A DNA stretch of 64,000 nt from Actinopolyspora xinjiangensis (GTDB lineage: Bacteria > Actinomycetota > Actinomycetes > Mycobacteriales > Pseudonocardiaceae). The position numbers and the translations under genes were made by a program. The stretch lies in the NCBI RefSeq assembly GCF_900104475.1, contig NZ_FNJR01000013.1:111383-175382 (forward strand). Direction: 5' to 3'. The notes under the pieces are model-generated. The model searched no databases, was not told where the DNA came from, and worked only from the letters and a program-made list of their open reading frames with translations. Below are positions 16,123 through 24,983 of this stretch, one piece after another; position 1 is the stretch's first letter, and each line of letters begins with the position of its first letter.

Positions 16123-18003
16123 TCACTCCGAGCCGGACAACCGGTGCAGTCGTAGCGCCACCTGGATCTCCAGGCCGCGTTCCGCGGACCACCAGTCCGT
16201 CCCGAGCAGTGTGGACACGCGCTCCAGCCGTTGGGAGACGGTGTTCACGTGCACGTGAAGCGCCCTCGCGGTCCGGCTCAGGTTGGCGCCGTGGTCGAAG
16301 TAGCTCCGCAACGTCTTCACCAGCTCGGTGCCTCGCCGGGAATCGTAGTCCAGCACTGGCCCGACAGTGCGACGCACATACCCGGAGAGGTCGTCTCGGT
16401 CCCCCAGCAGCACCCCCAGGAATCCCAGCTCCGCCAGGGCCGCCCCCTGACCCTCGCGTCCCAGGGCCAGCAGCGCCTCCAGGCACCGGCACGCCGCTCC
16501 GTACTCGTCCGCTATCTCGTCGAGTCCCTCCACCGGTCCGGAACCCCCGACGGTGACCGGCCGCGCCAGGCTCGTCCCGAGCGCACGGGCAGCGTTCTCG
16601 GCGGCACAGCCCGCGTCCGTACCGGGAAGCACGAGCACCAGGTGGTCGAGATGGGGCCCCGCCAGACCGTGCCGCTGTCCGGCGTAACGCGAAGCCGCCG
16701 AAGCCAGCCGCTCGCGGTCGACCTCGCCCGCGGGAGCGACCAGCACCACCTTGCTCCCACCCGGGTCGAACCCGACTCGCCGTGCTCGGGCCGCCAGACC
16801 GCGGTGCGCCCGCTCGGGAGCACCGAGCAGCTCGGTGATGAGCTCTCCCCGCACGCGCTCCTCCGCCTCGGCCGTTCGCCGTCGCAGCAGCAGCACCAGC
16901 GCGGTAACCACTCCGGCGCGTTCGAACAGGCGTCTGTCGGCGTTGGTGGGTTCGCGACAGCCGACCAGCGTCAGGCTGCCGAGCAGCTCGGGACCGGCCA
17001 GCGCCGCGCACACCAGGTTATCCCGCCACGGCACCGAGCGGCCACTGCCTCGGGACTGCCGGACAGCGTCCCGGGGCCACGGCAGGGGGGACGCCCCGGC
17101 GCGCGCCAGTTCGGTGCCGTCCTCGTCGTGCACCACGATCCCGCCACCGAGTACTTCGGCCACGGCTTCCGCGATGTCTTCGAGGTTTCCGTCGCGCAGC
17201 ACCAGGTCGGTGAGGCGGTCGTGGGCCCGTTCGGCCCGCCGCATCGCCGAGTTGTGCTCGCGAATGGTCTCGTGCGCGGTGTTGAGCTCCACCAGCGCGT
17301 CCCGCGTCTCCTCCAGCAGCCGTGAGTTGTCGATGGCTATGGCGGCGTGATCGGCGAGTGAGGACAGCAGTGCCACCTCGTCGTGCGAGAAGTCGCGCGG
17401 TGTCCGGTCCGCCGCGTAGAGAACCCCGATCACCGAGCCCCCGACCGACAGCGGGACTCCCAGGATCGCCACGAGCCGCTCGTCGCCGACGGCGCGGTCG
17501 ATCTCGTCGGTGTGGGTGAACCGTTCGTCCTCGAAGTAGGCGGGGGTGGCGTAGGGGCGGGCCGTCTGCGCCACCAGCCCGCCCAGTCCTTCGCCCATGC
17601 CGAGACGCACCTGCTGGAACAACGCAGACGCGCAGCCGTCGGTGACCCGCATGTAGGTGGTCCCCGCCCACGAGTCGTTCAGACTGAGGTAGGCCACATG
17701 GCTGCCCAGCAGCATCCGCGCACGATGGACGATGGCCCGCAACACCGCGTCGGGGTCACGCACCCGGGCCAGATCCCCCGCGGTGTCGAACAGAGCGGCC
17801 AGCTCCGACTCGTGGCGGCGCCGCTCGTCGAGCGTGTGGCGCACCCGCAACGCCAGCTTCCCGGCGCGTTCCACGCGCTCGAGCTCCGGTGTGGTAAGCC
17901 CGGCGGTACGTGCCTCCACCGGAACCTGGGCGAGCTGCTCGCTGGTGCCCTCGCCCGCGAGCAGCTCGAACAGGTGCAGCAGGTAATCCGAGCAGGTGCG
18001 CAT
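16123..18003 (-). CDS. GAF-domain PucR/CdaR-type transcriptional regulator
   Basis: A 626-residue regulator. A helical N-terminal segment (1-60) is followed by a GAF sensory domain (about 70-210, ending in LSSLADHAAIAIDNSRLL), a coiled segment (about 210-265) and a middle domain like that of CdaR/PucR proteins. The C-terminal PucR-type helix-turn-helix reads LSRTARALHVHVNTVSQRLERV (about 580-601). ATG at 18003 is preferred to ATG 18012 because GAGG sits nine bases before the former and touches the latter. It is the last gene of the operon with 3-hydroxybutyrate dehydrogenase and an MHS transporter, so it probably senses that substrate and controls the operon. Confidence 0.85.
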   Translation of the reverse strand: MRTCSDYLLHLFELLAGEGTSEQLAQVPVEARTAGLTTPELERVERAGKLALRVRHTLDERRRHESELAALFDTAGDLARVRDPDAVLRAIVHRARMLLGSHVAYLSLNDSWAGTTYMRVTDGCASALFQQVRLGMGEGLGGLVAQTARPYATPAYFEDERFTHTDEIDRAVGDERLVAILGVPLSVGGSVIGVLYAADRTPRDFSHDEVALLSSLADHAAIAIDNSRLLEETRDALVELNTAHETIREHNSAMRRAERAHDRLTDLVLRDGNLEDIAEAVAEVLGGGIVVHDEDGTELARAGASPLPWPRDAVRQSRGSGRSVPWRDNLVCAALAGPELLGSLTLVGCREPTNADRRLFERAGVVTALVLLLRRRTAEAEERVRGELITELLGAPERAHRGLAARARRVGFDPGGSKVVLVAPAGEVDRERLASAASRYAGQRHGLAGPHLDHLVLVLPGTDAGCAAENAARALGTSLARPVTVGGSGPVEGLDEIADEYGAACRCLEALLALGREGQGAALAELGFLGVLLGDRDDLSGYVRRTVGPVLDYDSRRGTELVKTLRSYFDHGANLSRTARALHVHVNTVSQRLERVSTLLGTDWWSAERGLEIQVALRLHRLSGSE

Positions 18004-18044
18004 GGCCGTCATCCTCGGGTTCGGCCATCACCGCTGACAACCAT

Positions 18045-19388
18045 TCAACCGGTCTCCCCGGCGGTCGCCGGGCTCTCCTCCGTGAGCAGGGAACTCCCTC
18101 TGGTCTCGGTGGCGAACAGGATCGCGACCGAGGTGATCACCGCACCCAGCGCCACGTAGACCGCGATGGGCACCCAGCTGTCGAAGGCCGCCAGCAGTCC
18201 GGTGGCGACGGTGGGGGCGAGCCCGCCCGCGACCACCGATGCCAGCTGATACCCGATCGAGGCTCCCGAGTACCGCACGCGGGTTCCGAACAACTCGGAC
18301 ATGAAGGCGGCCTGTGGACCGTACATCGCGGCGTGCAGCACCAGACCCACCGTCACGCCGAGCGCTATCAGCACGAACGAACCGGTTCCCAGCAGTGGGA
18401 AGAACGCGAAGATCCAGAGGCCGGTTCCCACGGCACCGATCAGGTAGACGCCCCTGCGTCCGAACCGGTCGGACAACGCCCCCCAGATCGGGATGACCAC
18501 GAAGTGCACCACGGACGCGATCAGAACGGCGTTGAGAGCGACGGACTCCGACATCCCCAGCTGCTCGATGATGTAGGTCAGCACGAACGCCGTGATCACG
18601 TAGTAACAGACGTTCTCGACGAAACGCGCTCCGGAGGCGATCAGCACCGCTCGCCACTGCTCGCGCAGCACCCGCACGATGGGAGGTTGCTCGGGAGCCG
18701 TCCGTTGCCGCGCGCGTTCGGAGGCCTCCAGGAACACCGGTGACTCGCTCACCGACAGCCTGATCCACAGCCCGACCAGTACCAGCACACCCGAGATCAG
18801 GAAGGGGATGCGCCATCCCCACGCCAGGAACGCCTCCTCCGACTGCACCGCCGACAGGATCGCCAGCACCGCGGTGGCCAGCAGGTTTCCGGTGGGGACC
18901 CCGGCCTGCGGCCAGGAGGCCCAGAAACCACGACGCGCGTTGTCGGTGTGTTCGGACACGATCAGCACCGCTCCGCCCCACTCACCTCCCAGGGCGAACC
19001 CCTGGACCACGCGCAGCAGGGTCAGCAGTACGGGTGCGGCCACCCCTATCGTGGCGAAGGTCGGCAGCAGTCCCACCGCGAACGTGGCGCCGCCCATCAT
19101 CAGCAGACTGATCACCAACAGTTTCTTGCGCCCGAGTCGGTCGCCGAAGTGCCCGAACACCAGGCCACCCAGGGGGCGGAACACGAAGCCGATCGCGAAG
19201 CTCGAGAACGCGAGCAACGTGCCGATGAGCCTGTCCTCGGATGGAAAGAAAGCCTCGTTGAACACCAGCGCGGCCGCCGAGCCGTACAGGAAGAAGTCGT
19301 ACCACTCGATGGTGGTGCCGATCATGCTGGAACCGACTATCCGGGCCAGCGATCTCCCGGAGGGCGGGTCCGACCGTGTCACGCTCAT
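18045..19388 (-). CDS. MHS-family (ProP/ShiA-like) MFS transporter
   Basis: A 447-residue, 12-helix major facilitator of the metabolite:H+ symporter group. GTTIEWYDFFLYG at the first helix, GHFGDRLGRKKLL in loop 2-3 and the LRVVQGFALGGEWGGAVLI segment are hallmarks of the group. Members import small organic acids, shikimate or betaines. Its position between 3-hydroxybutyrate dehydrogenase and a PucR regulator points to uptake of 3-hydroxybutyrate or a related acid (inference). AGGAG lies upstream of the ATG; 41 bases separate it from the regulator gene. Confidence 0.88.
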   Translation of the reverse strand: MSVTRSDPPSGRSLARIVGSSMIGTTIEWYDFFLYGSAAALVFNEAFFPSEDRLIGTLLAFSSFAIGFVFRPLGGLVFGHFGDRLGRKKLLVISLLMMGGATFAVGLLPTFATIGVAAPVLLTLLRVVQGFALGGEWGGAVLIVSEHTDNARRGFWASWPQAGVPTGNLLATAVLAILSAVQSEEAFLAWGWRIPFLISGVLVLVGLWIRLSVSESPVFLEASERARQRTAPEQPPIVRVLREQWRAVLIASGARFVENVCYYVITAFVLTYIIEQLGMSESVALNAVLIASVVHFVVIPIWGALSDRFGRRGVYLIGAVGTGLWIFAFFPLLGTGSFVLIALGVTVGLVLHAAMYGPQAAFMSELFGTRVRYSGASIGYQLASVVAGGLAPTVATGLLAAFDSWVPIAVYVALGAVITSVAILFATETRGSSLLTEESPATAGETG

Positions 19389-19453
19389 GTTTCACTCCTG
19401 GTTGTGCCGGAACACGAGAACAGCTGGGGGAGGAGGCGGTGACGGAACCGGCT

Positions 19454-20233
19454 TCACCGGGCCGTCCAGGCCCCGTCGATCGGTATGGCGGCCCCGGTGA
19501 GGTAGTCGGAATCCGGCCCGCAGAGCCAGCCGACCACCGCGGCGACCTCCTCCGGCTCGATGAGTCGTTTGATCGCGCTGTGCCGGAGGAAGACTCGTTC
19601 GGCGACCTCGTGCTCGGGGATGTCGTTGCTGCGCGCCTGGGCGGCGAGTTGCCCCTCCAACAGCGGGGTGCGCACGTAACCGGGGTCTACACAGTTGCTG
19701 GTGACCCCGTGTGGGCCACCTTCCAGCGCGGCCACTTTGCTCAGCCCCTCCAACGCGTGCTTGGCGGCCACGTAGGCCGACTTGTCGGCACTGGCCCGCA
19801 CCCCGTGCACGCTGGAGATGTTGATCACGCGCCCCCACCCCCTGACGTACATGTTCGGCAGGCAGTGGCGCATCAGCAGGAACGGCGCGGTGACCATGAC
19901 CCGCTGGATGCGGGTGAAGACGTCGGTGGGGAACTCGTGGATCGGTGCCATGTGCTGCAGGCCCGCGTTGTTGACCAGGATGTCCACCTCGGCGGGCAGC
20001 CGAGCGATTCCGGACTCGTCGACCAGATCCAGCACGTGCGCCCGCCCACCGACCTCGGCGGCGGCCGCGGTCGCCGCGTGCTCGTCGTGATCCAGCACGT
20101 GCACCAGGCAGCCGGCGGTGGCCAGTCGTCTCGCGCAGGCGAGCCCGATCCCGCTGCCCGCTCCGGTGACCAGTGCGGCCGAACCGGAAAGATCGACGCG
20201 TCCAGTGGGGTCGTCCGCGAACTCCCTCGTCAT
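19454..20233 (-). CDS. 3-hydroxybutyrate dehydrogenase (SDR family)
   Basis: A 259-residue classical short-chain dehydrogenase. It has the NAD motif TGAGSGIG (about residues 23-30), NNAGLQHMAPIHEFP, ISSVHG (catalytic Ser) and SAYVAAKHALEG (Tyr-x3-Lys). The NAG-LQH and SSVHG wording is that of bacterial D-3-hydroxybutyrate dehydrogenases, which interconvert 3-hydroxybutyrate and acetoacetate using NAD. First gene of the operon. No Shine-Dalgarno precedes ATG 20233, but a TAGCGT hexamer eight bases upstream would give a leaderless transcript, and an 8-base inverted repeat overlaps it. Confidence 0.87.
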   Translation of the reverse strand: MTREFADDPTGRVDLSGSAALVTGAGSGIGLACARRLATAGCLVHVLDHDEHAATAAAAEVGGRAHVLDLVDESGIARLPAEVDILVNNAGLQHMAPIHEFPTDVFTRIQRVMVTAPFLLMRHCLPNMYVRGWGRVINISSVHGVRASADKSAYVAAKHALEGLSKVAALEGGPHGVTSNCVDPGYVRTPLLEGQLAAQARSNDIPEHEVAERVFLRHSAIKRLIEPEEVAAVVGWLCGPDSDYLTGAAIPIDGAWTAR

Positions 20234-20237
20234 GCCG

Positions 20238-20268
20238 GATCACGCTAGCCGCCAGTCCCGGCGTGATC
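20238..20268. promoter_or_regulatory. Inverted repeat and possible -10 box before 3-hydroxybutyrate dehydrogenase
   Basis: GATCACGC (20238-20245) and GCGTGATC (20261-20268) form an exact 8-base inverted repeat with a 15-base spacer. On the minus strand its proximal arm overlaps TAGCGT, eight bases from the ATG. This is a plausible operator for the operon-encoded PucR-type regulator; no DNA-binding data support this. Confidence 0.45.
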
Positions 20269-20905
20269 GATGTGATGATCGGACACAGCTGAGTACTTCG
20301 AAGTGTGCGGGGCGCATATTGTCCGCCCATCCGTGCGCCGACGGCGCCGGGATTCTCCGGCGAGGCTCCGGTCGAGGGCGTTCGGGACGGGGTGACGTGC
20401 CGAGGCGACCTGCTCGCTCAACGGGCGGTCCGGGCCTTCGGCCACGGCGGTGAGGGCCTCCCGGTGCAGCAGGTACTCCAGCGGGGGTTCCAGGCGTAGA
20501 GAATTCCGGTTGTCGCCATGGCGGACACCAGCGGGCGGAGAGCAACCCGCCCAGGAAATGCGCCCGCCACGACACCGGCCGTAGCGCCGCGCGGTGACGT
20601 GTGGTTCTTTCCCTCCTGCCGCGAACACGGGAAGGACTGTCGGGGAAGTCGGATGATCGTCGGGACACGCTGGCTCCTGTCGTCGGCGACCGGGGAGTTC
20701 TCCGACCGGTCGCGTGAGGAATGTGCGGGTTCCCGCCATCACCGGACTGTGGATCGACACCATTCTGGGGGTCCGCTCCTCCGGTGTATCGATTCCGGAG
20801 TGATCGGAGGACGTCACCGCGGATTTCGGTGCTTGACCACGAACCGAGTTCCCCGGGGGCGGGCCTCCGGAGGCTGCTGGCGCGGTGACCCGGTGCCGTG
20901 GTCGA

Positions 20906-20941
20906 GGTGCGGCACCACCGGACCTCCGGTGGTGCCGCACC
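20906..20941. terminator. 17-base perfect hairpin downstream of cstA
   Basis: Bases 20906-20922 are an exact inverted repeat of 20925-20941 with only two bases between; the core is GCGGCACCACCGGA and its complement. It lies about 145 bases past the cstA stop on the minus strand, the right side for a terminator of that gene. There is no T-tract. Confidence 0.6.
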
Positions 20942-21083
20942 GGTTCGTTCCCGGTAACGGGTGGCGAGCCGGTCGCGGCACGGATTCGTTCCTGCCGGGG
21001 TTACGGGTTCGCTCGCGGGGCCCGGCCACGACGGGAGCAGGAGCGGAGGACGACCGTTTCCGGTCGGTCCTGCCCGGCCCCCG

Positions 21084-22805
21084 TCATCCCTCGGTGGCGT
21101 ACTCGCTTTCGGACGTCTCCATGGCGTTCCGGGTGTGCACCGCCCTGCGCAGCGCCACGGCCGCTTCCACGATCAGCCAAACCGCCAACAGGAAGATGAT
21201 CACGTCGAGCGGTGCGAGCACCCACTGCTGCTGGTTGACGAATTCGACGAGGTTCAGCGTGAGCGCCCACGTGGTCATCACCAGCAGGAACACCAGGGGA
21301 ATCAGCACGGCCAGCGGGTTGCGCCTGTTCTTGGTCACCCAAACGGCCACCACGGCCAGCGCGAGACCGGCGGTGAGCTGGTTGGTGGTGCCGAACAACT
21401 GCCAGAGCACACCGAAGGTGTAGCCCTGTTCGCCGCCACCCGGCAGCAGCGCCATCGCCAGCGGGATCACCACGGCCACCGTGCTCGCCAGCGTCATGTT
21501 GCGAGCCAGCGGGCGAACCCTGGTGATCTCGCCGATCTCCTGCACCACGTAACGCTGCAGCCGAACTCCGGTGTCCATCGTGGTGGCGGCGAAGCTGATC
21601 ACCATGATCGTGGCGAACACCAGCCCGAAGCTGACCGGAAGCCCGAGGTTGTTGGCGAATCCGGCCACTCCCTCCACGAAGTTCTGCGTGGCGCCGTCGG
21701 AGGCCTTGGCGAAGCTGGAGTAGAGGTTGTTCCACTCCACGGTCGATCCCACGGCGCCCGCGGTGACCGCCAGCACGGCGGCCAGCGCGAGGGAGCCCTC
21801 ACCGACGGCTCCCATGTAGCCGATGTAGCGAGCGTCGGTTTCCTTGCCCAACTGCTTGGACGACGTTCCCGACGAGACCAGGCTGTGGAAGCCGGATACC
21901 GCTCCGCAGGCGATGGTGACGAACAGGAACGGGAACCAGCTCGGAGAACCGGCGGGCACGTCGTTGATCGCGGGGGCGACTATTCGGTCGAAACCGACGA
22001 GGACTCCCAGCAGGATCACGGCGAGTCCGATGAACAACTGGTGGGAGTTGATGTAGTCCCTGGGCTGCAGCAGGACCCACACCGGGAGCCGGGAGGCGAC
22101 GAAGGTGTAGGCGAACAGGAACACCACCCACAGTGTCCTGGGCTCCACCCCGAGCGTGGCCGCGAGCGGGTCCAGTGACACGGGGAAGGCCATCCCCAGC
22201 AGAATGGTCAGGTACAGCACGACGACCCCCACGATCGAGGGTAAGAAGGCCGACGAGCGGGTGTGGTAGACGTACTGACCGATCCCGATGGCCAAGGGTA
22301 CCTGCAGCAGCACGGGCAGCACGGCAGCCGGGTTGGCTACGAACAGGTTGGCTATGACCACGGCGAACACAGCGTTGACCAGGGTCAGCAGAAAGAAGAT
22401 GATCAGCAGGAACAGGGTGCGAGCGCGCTTGCTGATCACGTCACGGGCCAGTGTCCCGATGCTCTCCGCTCGGTGCCGCACCGAGACGACCAGGGAGCCG
22501 AAGTCGTGCGCGCCCGCCGCGAAGATCGTGCCGAGGGTGATCCACAGCAGTGCCGGTCCCCATCCCCAGAACACCGCTATGGCGGGTCCCACGATCGGTG
22601 CGGCGCCGGCCACCGAGGTGAAGTGGTGTCCGAACAGCACGTGCTTGTTCGTCGGTACGAAGTCGACTCCGTCACCCTTGTGGTGAGCGGGGGTGACGAA
22701 CTCGGGATCCAAACCGTACACGCGGCGCGCCAGATAGGCCGAATAGTATCGGTATCCTAGAGCGAAGATCCCCAGAACGACCAGGGCCGGAACGATCGCG
22801 GGCAT
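21084..22805 (-). CDS. cstA: Carbon starvation protein CstA family transporter
   Basis: A 573-residue polytopic membrane protein with about 16 hydrophobic helices. It has the CstA signature opening (LGYRYYSAYLARRVYGLD), PTNKHVLFGHHFTSVAGAAPIVGPAIA and SGFHSLVSSGTSSKQL. CstA/BtsT proteins take up pyruvate or peptides in E. coli; the substrate here is unknown but pyruvate is likely. Length fits the short BtsT-like subgroup rather than the ~700-residue CstA. GGAGTGAG precedes the ATG at 22805. It is divergent from the next hypothetical gene. Confidence 0.9.
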   Translation of the reverse strand: MPAIVPALVVLGIFALGYRYYSAYLARRVYGLDPEFVTPAHHKGDGVDFVPTNKHVLFGHHFTSVAGAAPIVGPAIAVFWGWGPALLWITLGTIFAAGAHDFGSLVVSVRHRAESIGTLARDVISKRARTLFLLIIFFLLTLVNAVFAVVIANLFVANPAAVLPVLLQVPLAIGIGQYVYHTRSSAFLPSIVGVVVLYLTILLGMAFPVSLDPLAATLGVEPRTLWVVFLFAYTFVASRLPVWVLLQPRDYINSHQLFIGLAVILLGVLVGFDRIVAPAINDVPAGSPSWFPFLFVTIACGAVSGFHSLVSSGTSSKQLGKETDARYIGYMGAVGEGSLALAAVLAVTAGAVGSTVEWNNLYSSFAKASDGATQNFVEGVAGFANNLGLPVSFGLVFATIMVISFAATTMDTGVRLQRYVVQEIGEITRVRPLARNMTLASTVAVVIPLAMALLPGGGEQGYTFGVLWQLFGTTNQLTAGLALAVVAVWVTKNRRNPLAVLIPLVFLLVMTTWALTLNLVEFVNQQQWVLAPLDVIIFLLAVWLIVEAAVALRRAVHTRNAMETSESEYATEG

Positions 22806-22912
22806 GTCTCACTCCTCCGGCGTGGCTGCGGCGTCCGACAACGTGGTATAAGCCACCCACGGAGAGTATCTCCCATTCAGGGGTCACACACCAGGTTGAA
22901 AGGGCGGAGTCG

Positions 22913-23719
22913 TTGCGGCAGATCCGTTCAGTGTGGCGCGAGGCGCTGACCGGCGAACTGTGCTGGGTGGACTCGGCGGGGAGTCCGAACGGGATCGCCG
23001 TGACACCGCTACTGCGTGGTGAAGCCCCCTGCGTGGCACTGCCGTACTCCTGTAGCGCGACGATCGACCTGCTGGAGACGGCTCACGAGATCGGGTTCGC
23101 CGTCACGGATCGGCGTTCGTTGCGCGAGGGGAGGGACGGGCTCACGGCCTTCGGCCCCGTCCGAGTGACACACGATCTGTCGGGTTCGGTGTTCGGCGGG
23201 GAGATGCTCGAACAGGAGCTGCGCAAGTACCCGCCCTCGCGCGCGCTCGCCGACAGCCTGTTGCTGCGTCGGGAGAACTGGTGGTGGATGCCGCGAGTGA
23301 TCGTGGAACTGTCCGCGGTGAACCGTCTCGTCGAGTCCGCTCCCCGCAGCGATCCGGCTCGTCACGCGTTGTTGGTTCACGGTTCGGAACGAACGGAGAT
23401 GTCCACGGTCGAGGTGGGCGACCGGACGAACGATCGAACGAAACTCACCCCGTTGGATGATGTGTCCTTGCCCGACGGAGTGAGAGGAACGGTGTTCGGC
23501 TACGATTACACCAGTGCTGATCTCGAACGATGGGAGAGCTGGCGGTTCTCCGGTCGGGTGAGCGCGGGGGAGCTGGAGGTTTCCGAGAGCGAGGGAGAAC
23601 CGGGCGAGCGGTTACGCCCGCTGGGGCTGCTGCGGCGGATTCGCCGCAGGCACGGGACGGCCAAGGCCTGCCGCGCCGGGATCATCGCCGCCGAGCGCTG
23701 TGTGGACGCGCGTTCCTGA
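22913..23719 (+). CDS. Hypothetical protein, possible split-barrel (pyridoxamine oxidase-like) fold
   Basis: A 268-residue soluble protein. The first 110 residues, with paired short strands around LCWVDSAGSPNGIAVTPLL and CVALPYSCSATIDLLETAHEIGFAVT, recall the split beta-barrel of pyridoxamine-phosphate-oxidase-like proteins, but no motif is decisive. The middle is helical, and the C-terminal 30 residues are basic (RPLGLLRRIRRRHGTAKACR). The start is TTG at 22913, with GGAG only three bases upstream. It is divergent from cstA and ends 11 bases before the convergent EEP gene. Function unknown. Confidence 0.65.
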   Translation: MRQIRSVWREALTGELCWVDSAGSPNGIAVTPLLRGEAPCVALPYSCSATIDLLETAHEIGFAVTDRRSLREGRDGLTAFGPVRVTHDLSGSVFGGEMLEQELRKYPPSRALADSLLLRRENWWWMPRVIVELSAVNRLVESAPRSDPARHALLVHGSERTEMSTVEVGDRTNDRTKLTPLDDVSLPDGVRGTVFGYDYTSADLERWESWRFSGRVSAGELEVSESEGEPGERLRPLGLLRRIRRRHGTAKACRAGIIAAERCVDARS

Positions 23720-23730
23720 CGGTTCGCCGT

Positions 23731-24702
23731 TCAGGGAAGGCGCGAGAACCTTTCCGAGCCGCCGCAGTGCGGCACGAGGTTGCTCTCGGCCCCTGGGTTC
23801 GGGGACTTCGCGGTGGTGCCGCCCCTCCCGACGCGGCGCGTCGGCGAGGTCCGCTCCGCTGGGCCGACCGTCAGGTCCGCGGTCACCGGTAGGTGGTCGG
23901 AGGCAGTGCTGGACACTACTTCGGAACTGTCGATCCCGATTCCGGCCGAGACCGCTATGTGGTCGAGCCGAAAAGCGGGGTGTCGAGCGGGGTAAGTGGC
24001 CGCGCCGCTGTGCCCGGCCACGTCGCGCAACCGCGTCCAGAGCGGTGTCAGCTCCGGCGCCCGCGAGGCCGCGTTGAGGTCCCCCAGCAGCACCTGGGGA
24101 TGCCCCGGGTGGTCCCGCGCCAGGGTGGCCACGATCTCGCGCGCCTGGATCCGGCGCGTTCCCGGCTCCTTCCGATGGTCCAGGTGAGCCGCGTACACGT
24201 GGAGGGGAGTACCGGCCACGTCCACGACCACTTCGGGGAAACCCGGCAACGTGACGGGGGAATCCGACGGGTGTTGGGTGCTCCGTCTGGACATCGGGTG
24301 GTTGATCGTGGCGATGACGGGTCGTTCGCTTAGCACGGCCAGGCCGAACCGCCGTTTCGGTGCCCCTTCCCGGGTGGGGGGAAGGGAGTAGACGGGTGCG
24401 AAGAAGGCATGGACCCCCAGCGCACCAGCCAGTACTCTCACCTGATCGCGCCATGCGCTGCGTTCCGACCAGTGCACGTCCACTTCCTGCAGCGCGACCA
24501 CGTCGGCGTCCGCCCGTTCGATCACCGAAGCCGTTCGCTCCAGGTCCAGCCGCCCCCGCCCGTCACGGCCGGAGTGGATGTTGTACTGCATCACTCGTAC
24601 GTGGCGGCTCGGCTCGGCGCACCGGTCGGTCCGCTTCGGCGGGGAAACGCCCTGGGGCAGTACCAGCAGCACGCCAAGCAGTGCGATGGTCAGACGGGGC
24701 AC
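23731..24702 (-). CDS. Secreted endonuclease/exonuclease/phosphatase-family hydrolase
   Basis: About 323 residues. The EEP fold has its catalytic landmarks: VMQYNIHSGRD, LQEVDVHW (metal-binding Glu), VYAAHLDHR, LLGDLNAAS (Asp/Asn) and the final SDHLPV. A hydrophobic N-terminus (LTIALLGVLLVLPQGVS) suggests export by the Sec route. The start is uncertain: GTG at 24702 directly before the hydrophobic segment is chosen, since further upstream the sequence is Arg/Gly-rich; no good Shine-Dalgarno is seen. The substrate could be nucleic acid, a phosphoinositide or a sugar phosphate. It is convergent with the preceding gene. Confidence 0.75.
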   Translation of the reverse strand: MPRLTIALLGVLLVLPQGVSPPKRTDRCAEPSRHVRVMQYNIHSGRDGRGRLDLERTASVIERADADVVALQEVDVHWSERSAWRDQVRVLAGALGVHAFFAPVYSLPPTREGAPKRRFGLAVLSERPVIATINHPMSRRSTQHPSDSPVTLPGFPEVVVDVAGTPLHVYAAHLDHRKEPGTRRIQAREIVATLARDHPGHPQVLLGDLNAASRAPELTPLWTRLRDVAGHSGAATYPARHPAFRLDHIAVSAGIGIDSSEVVSSTASDHLPVTADLTVGPAERTSPTRRVGRGGTTAKSPNPGAESNLVPHCGGSERFSRLP

Positions 24703-24983
24703 ACCAGGCAGTCTGCCGCCCCGGAATTCCGCGAGCCCCCGCCCGGATCCGGTGTGTCGTCGGATCCACGTCGGGCCGACGGAAGCAGCGGGCCCCGGTG
24801 GTCGGAGCCCGGGGGCGGCGGTTCCACTGTCCCGGCGCTCTCGGGAGTCACCTCGGCGACGACGGGCGCGACCCGGTGGGACGTACCCGTCCACCGGTGG
24901 AGCTCGCTTCTACCGGGGTGCGGGCGGCGAGTTCCCGAACGGGCGATCACGGCCGCGGTTACAGTGCCCGGCCCGTTCGGTTC

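Larger units (their letters stand above)
20234..21083. other. 850-base region without a clear gene
   Basis: It lies between the divergently oriented start of the hydroxybutyrate operon and the 3' end of cstA. It contains the operon promoter and inverted repeat (20238-20268) and a strong hairpin (20906-20941). On the minus strand, about 20330-20510 has coding-like third-position GC (the stretch reading LRLEPPLEYLLHREALTAVA), but there is no good start and the flanks look non-coding, so it may be a gene remnant. Confidence 0.5.

Noticed and set aside
15548..17011. 487-codon Arg/Gly-rich open frame across the molybdoenzyme and PucR genes
   Set aside because: Same strand but out of frame with both genes, and the composition is a GC artefact.
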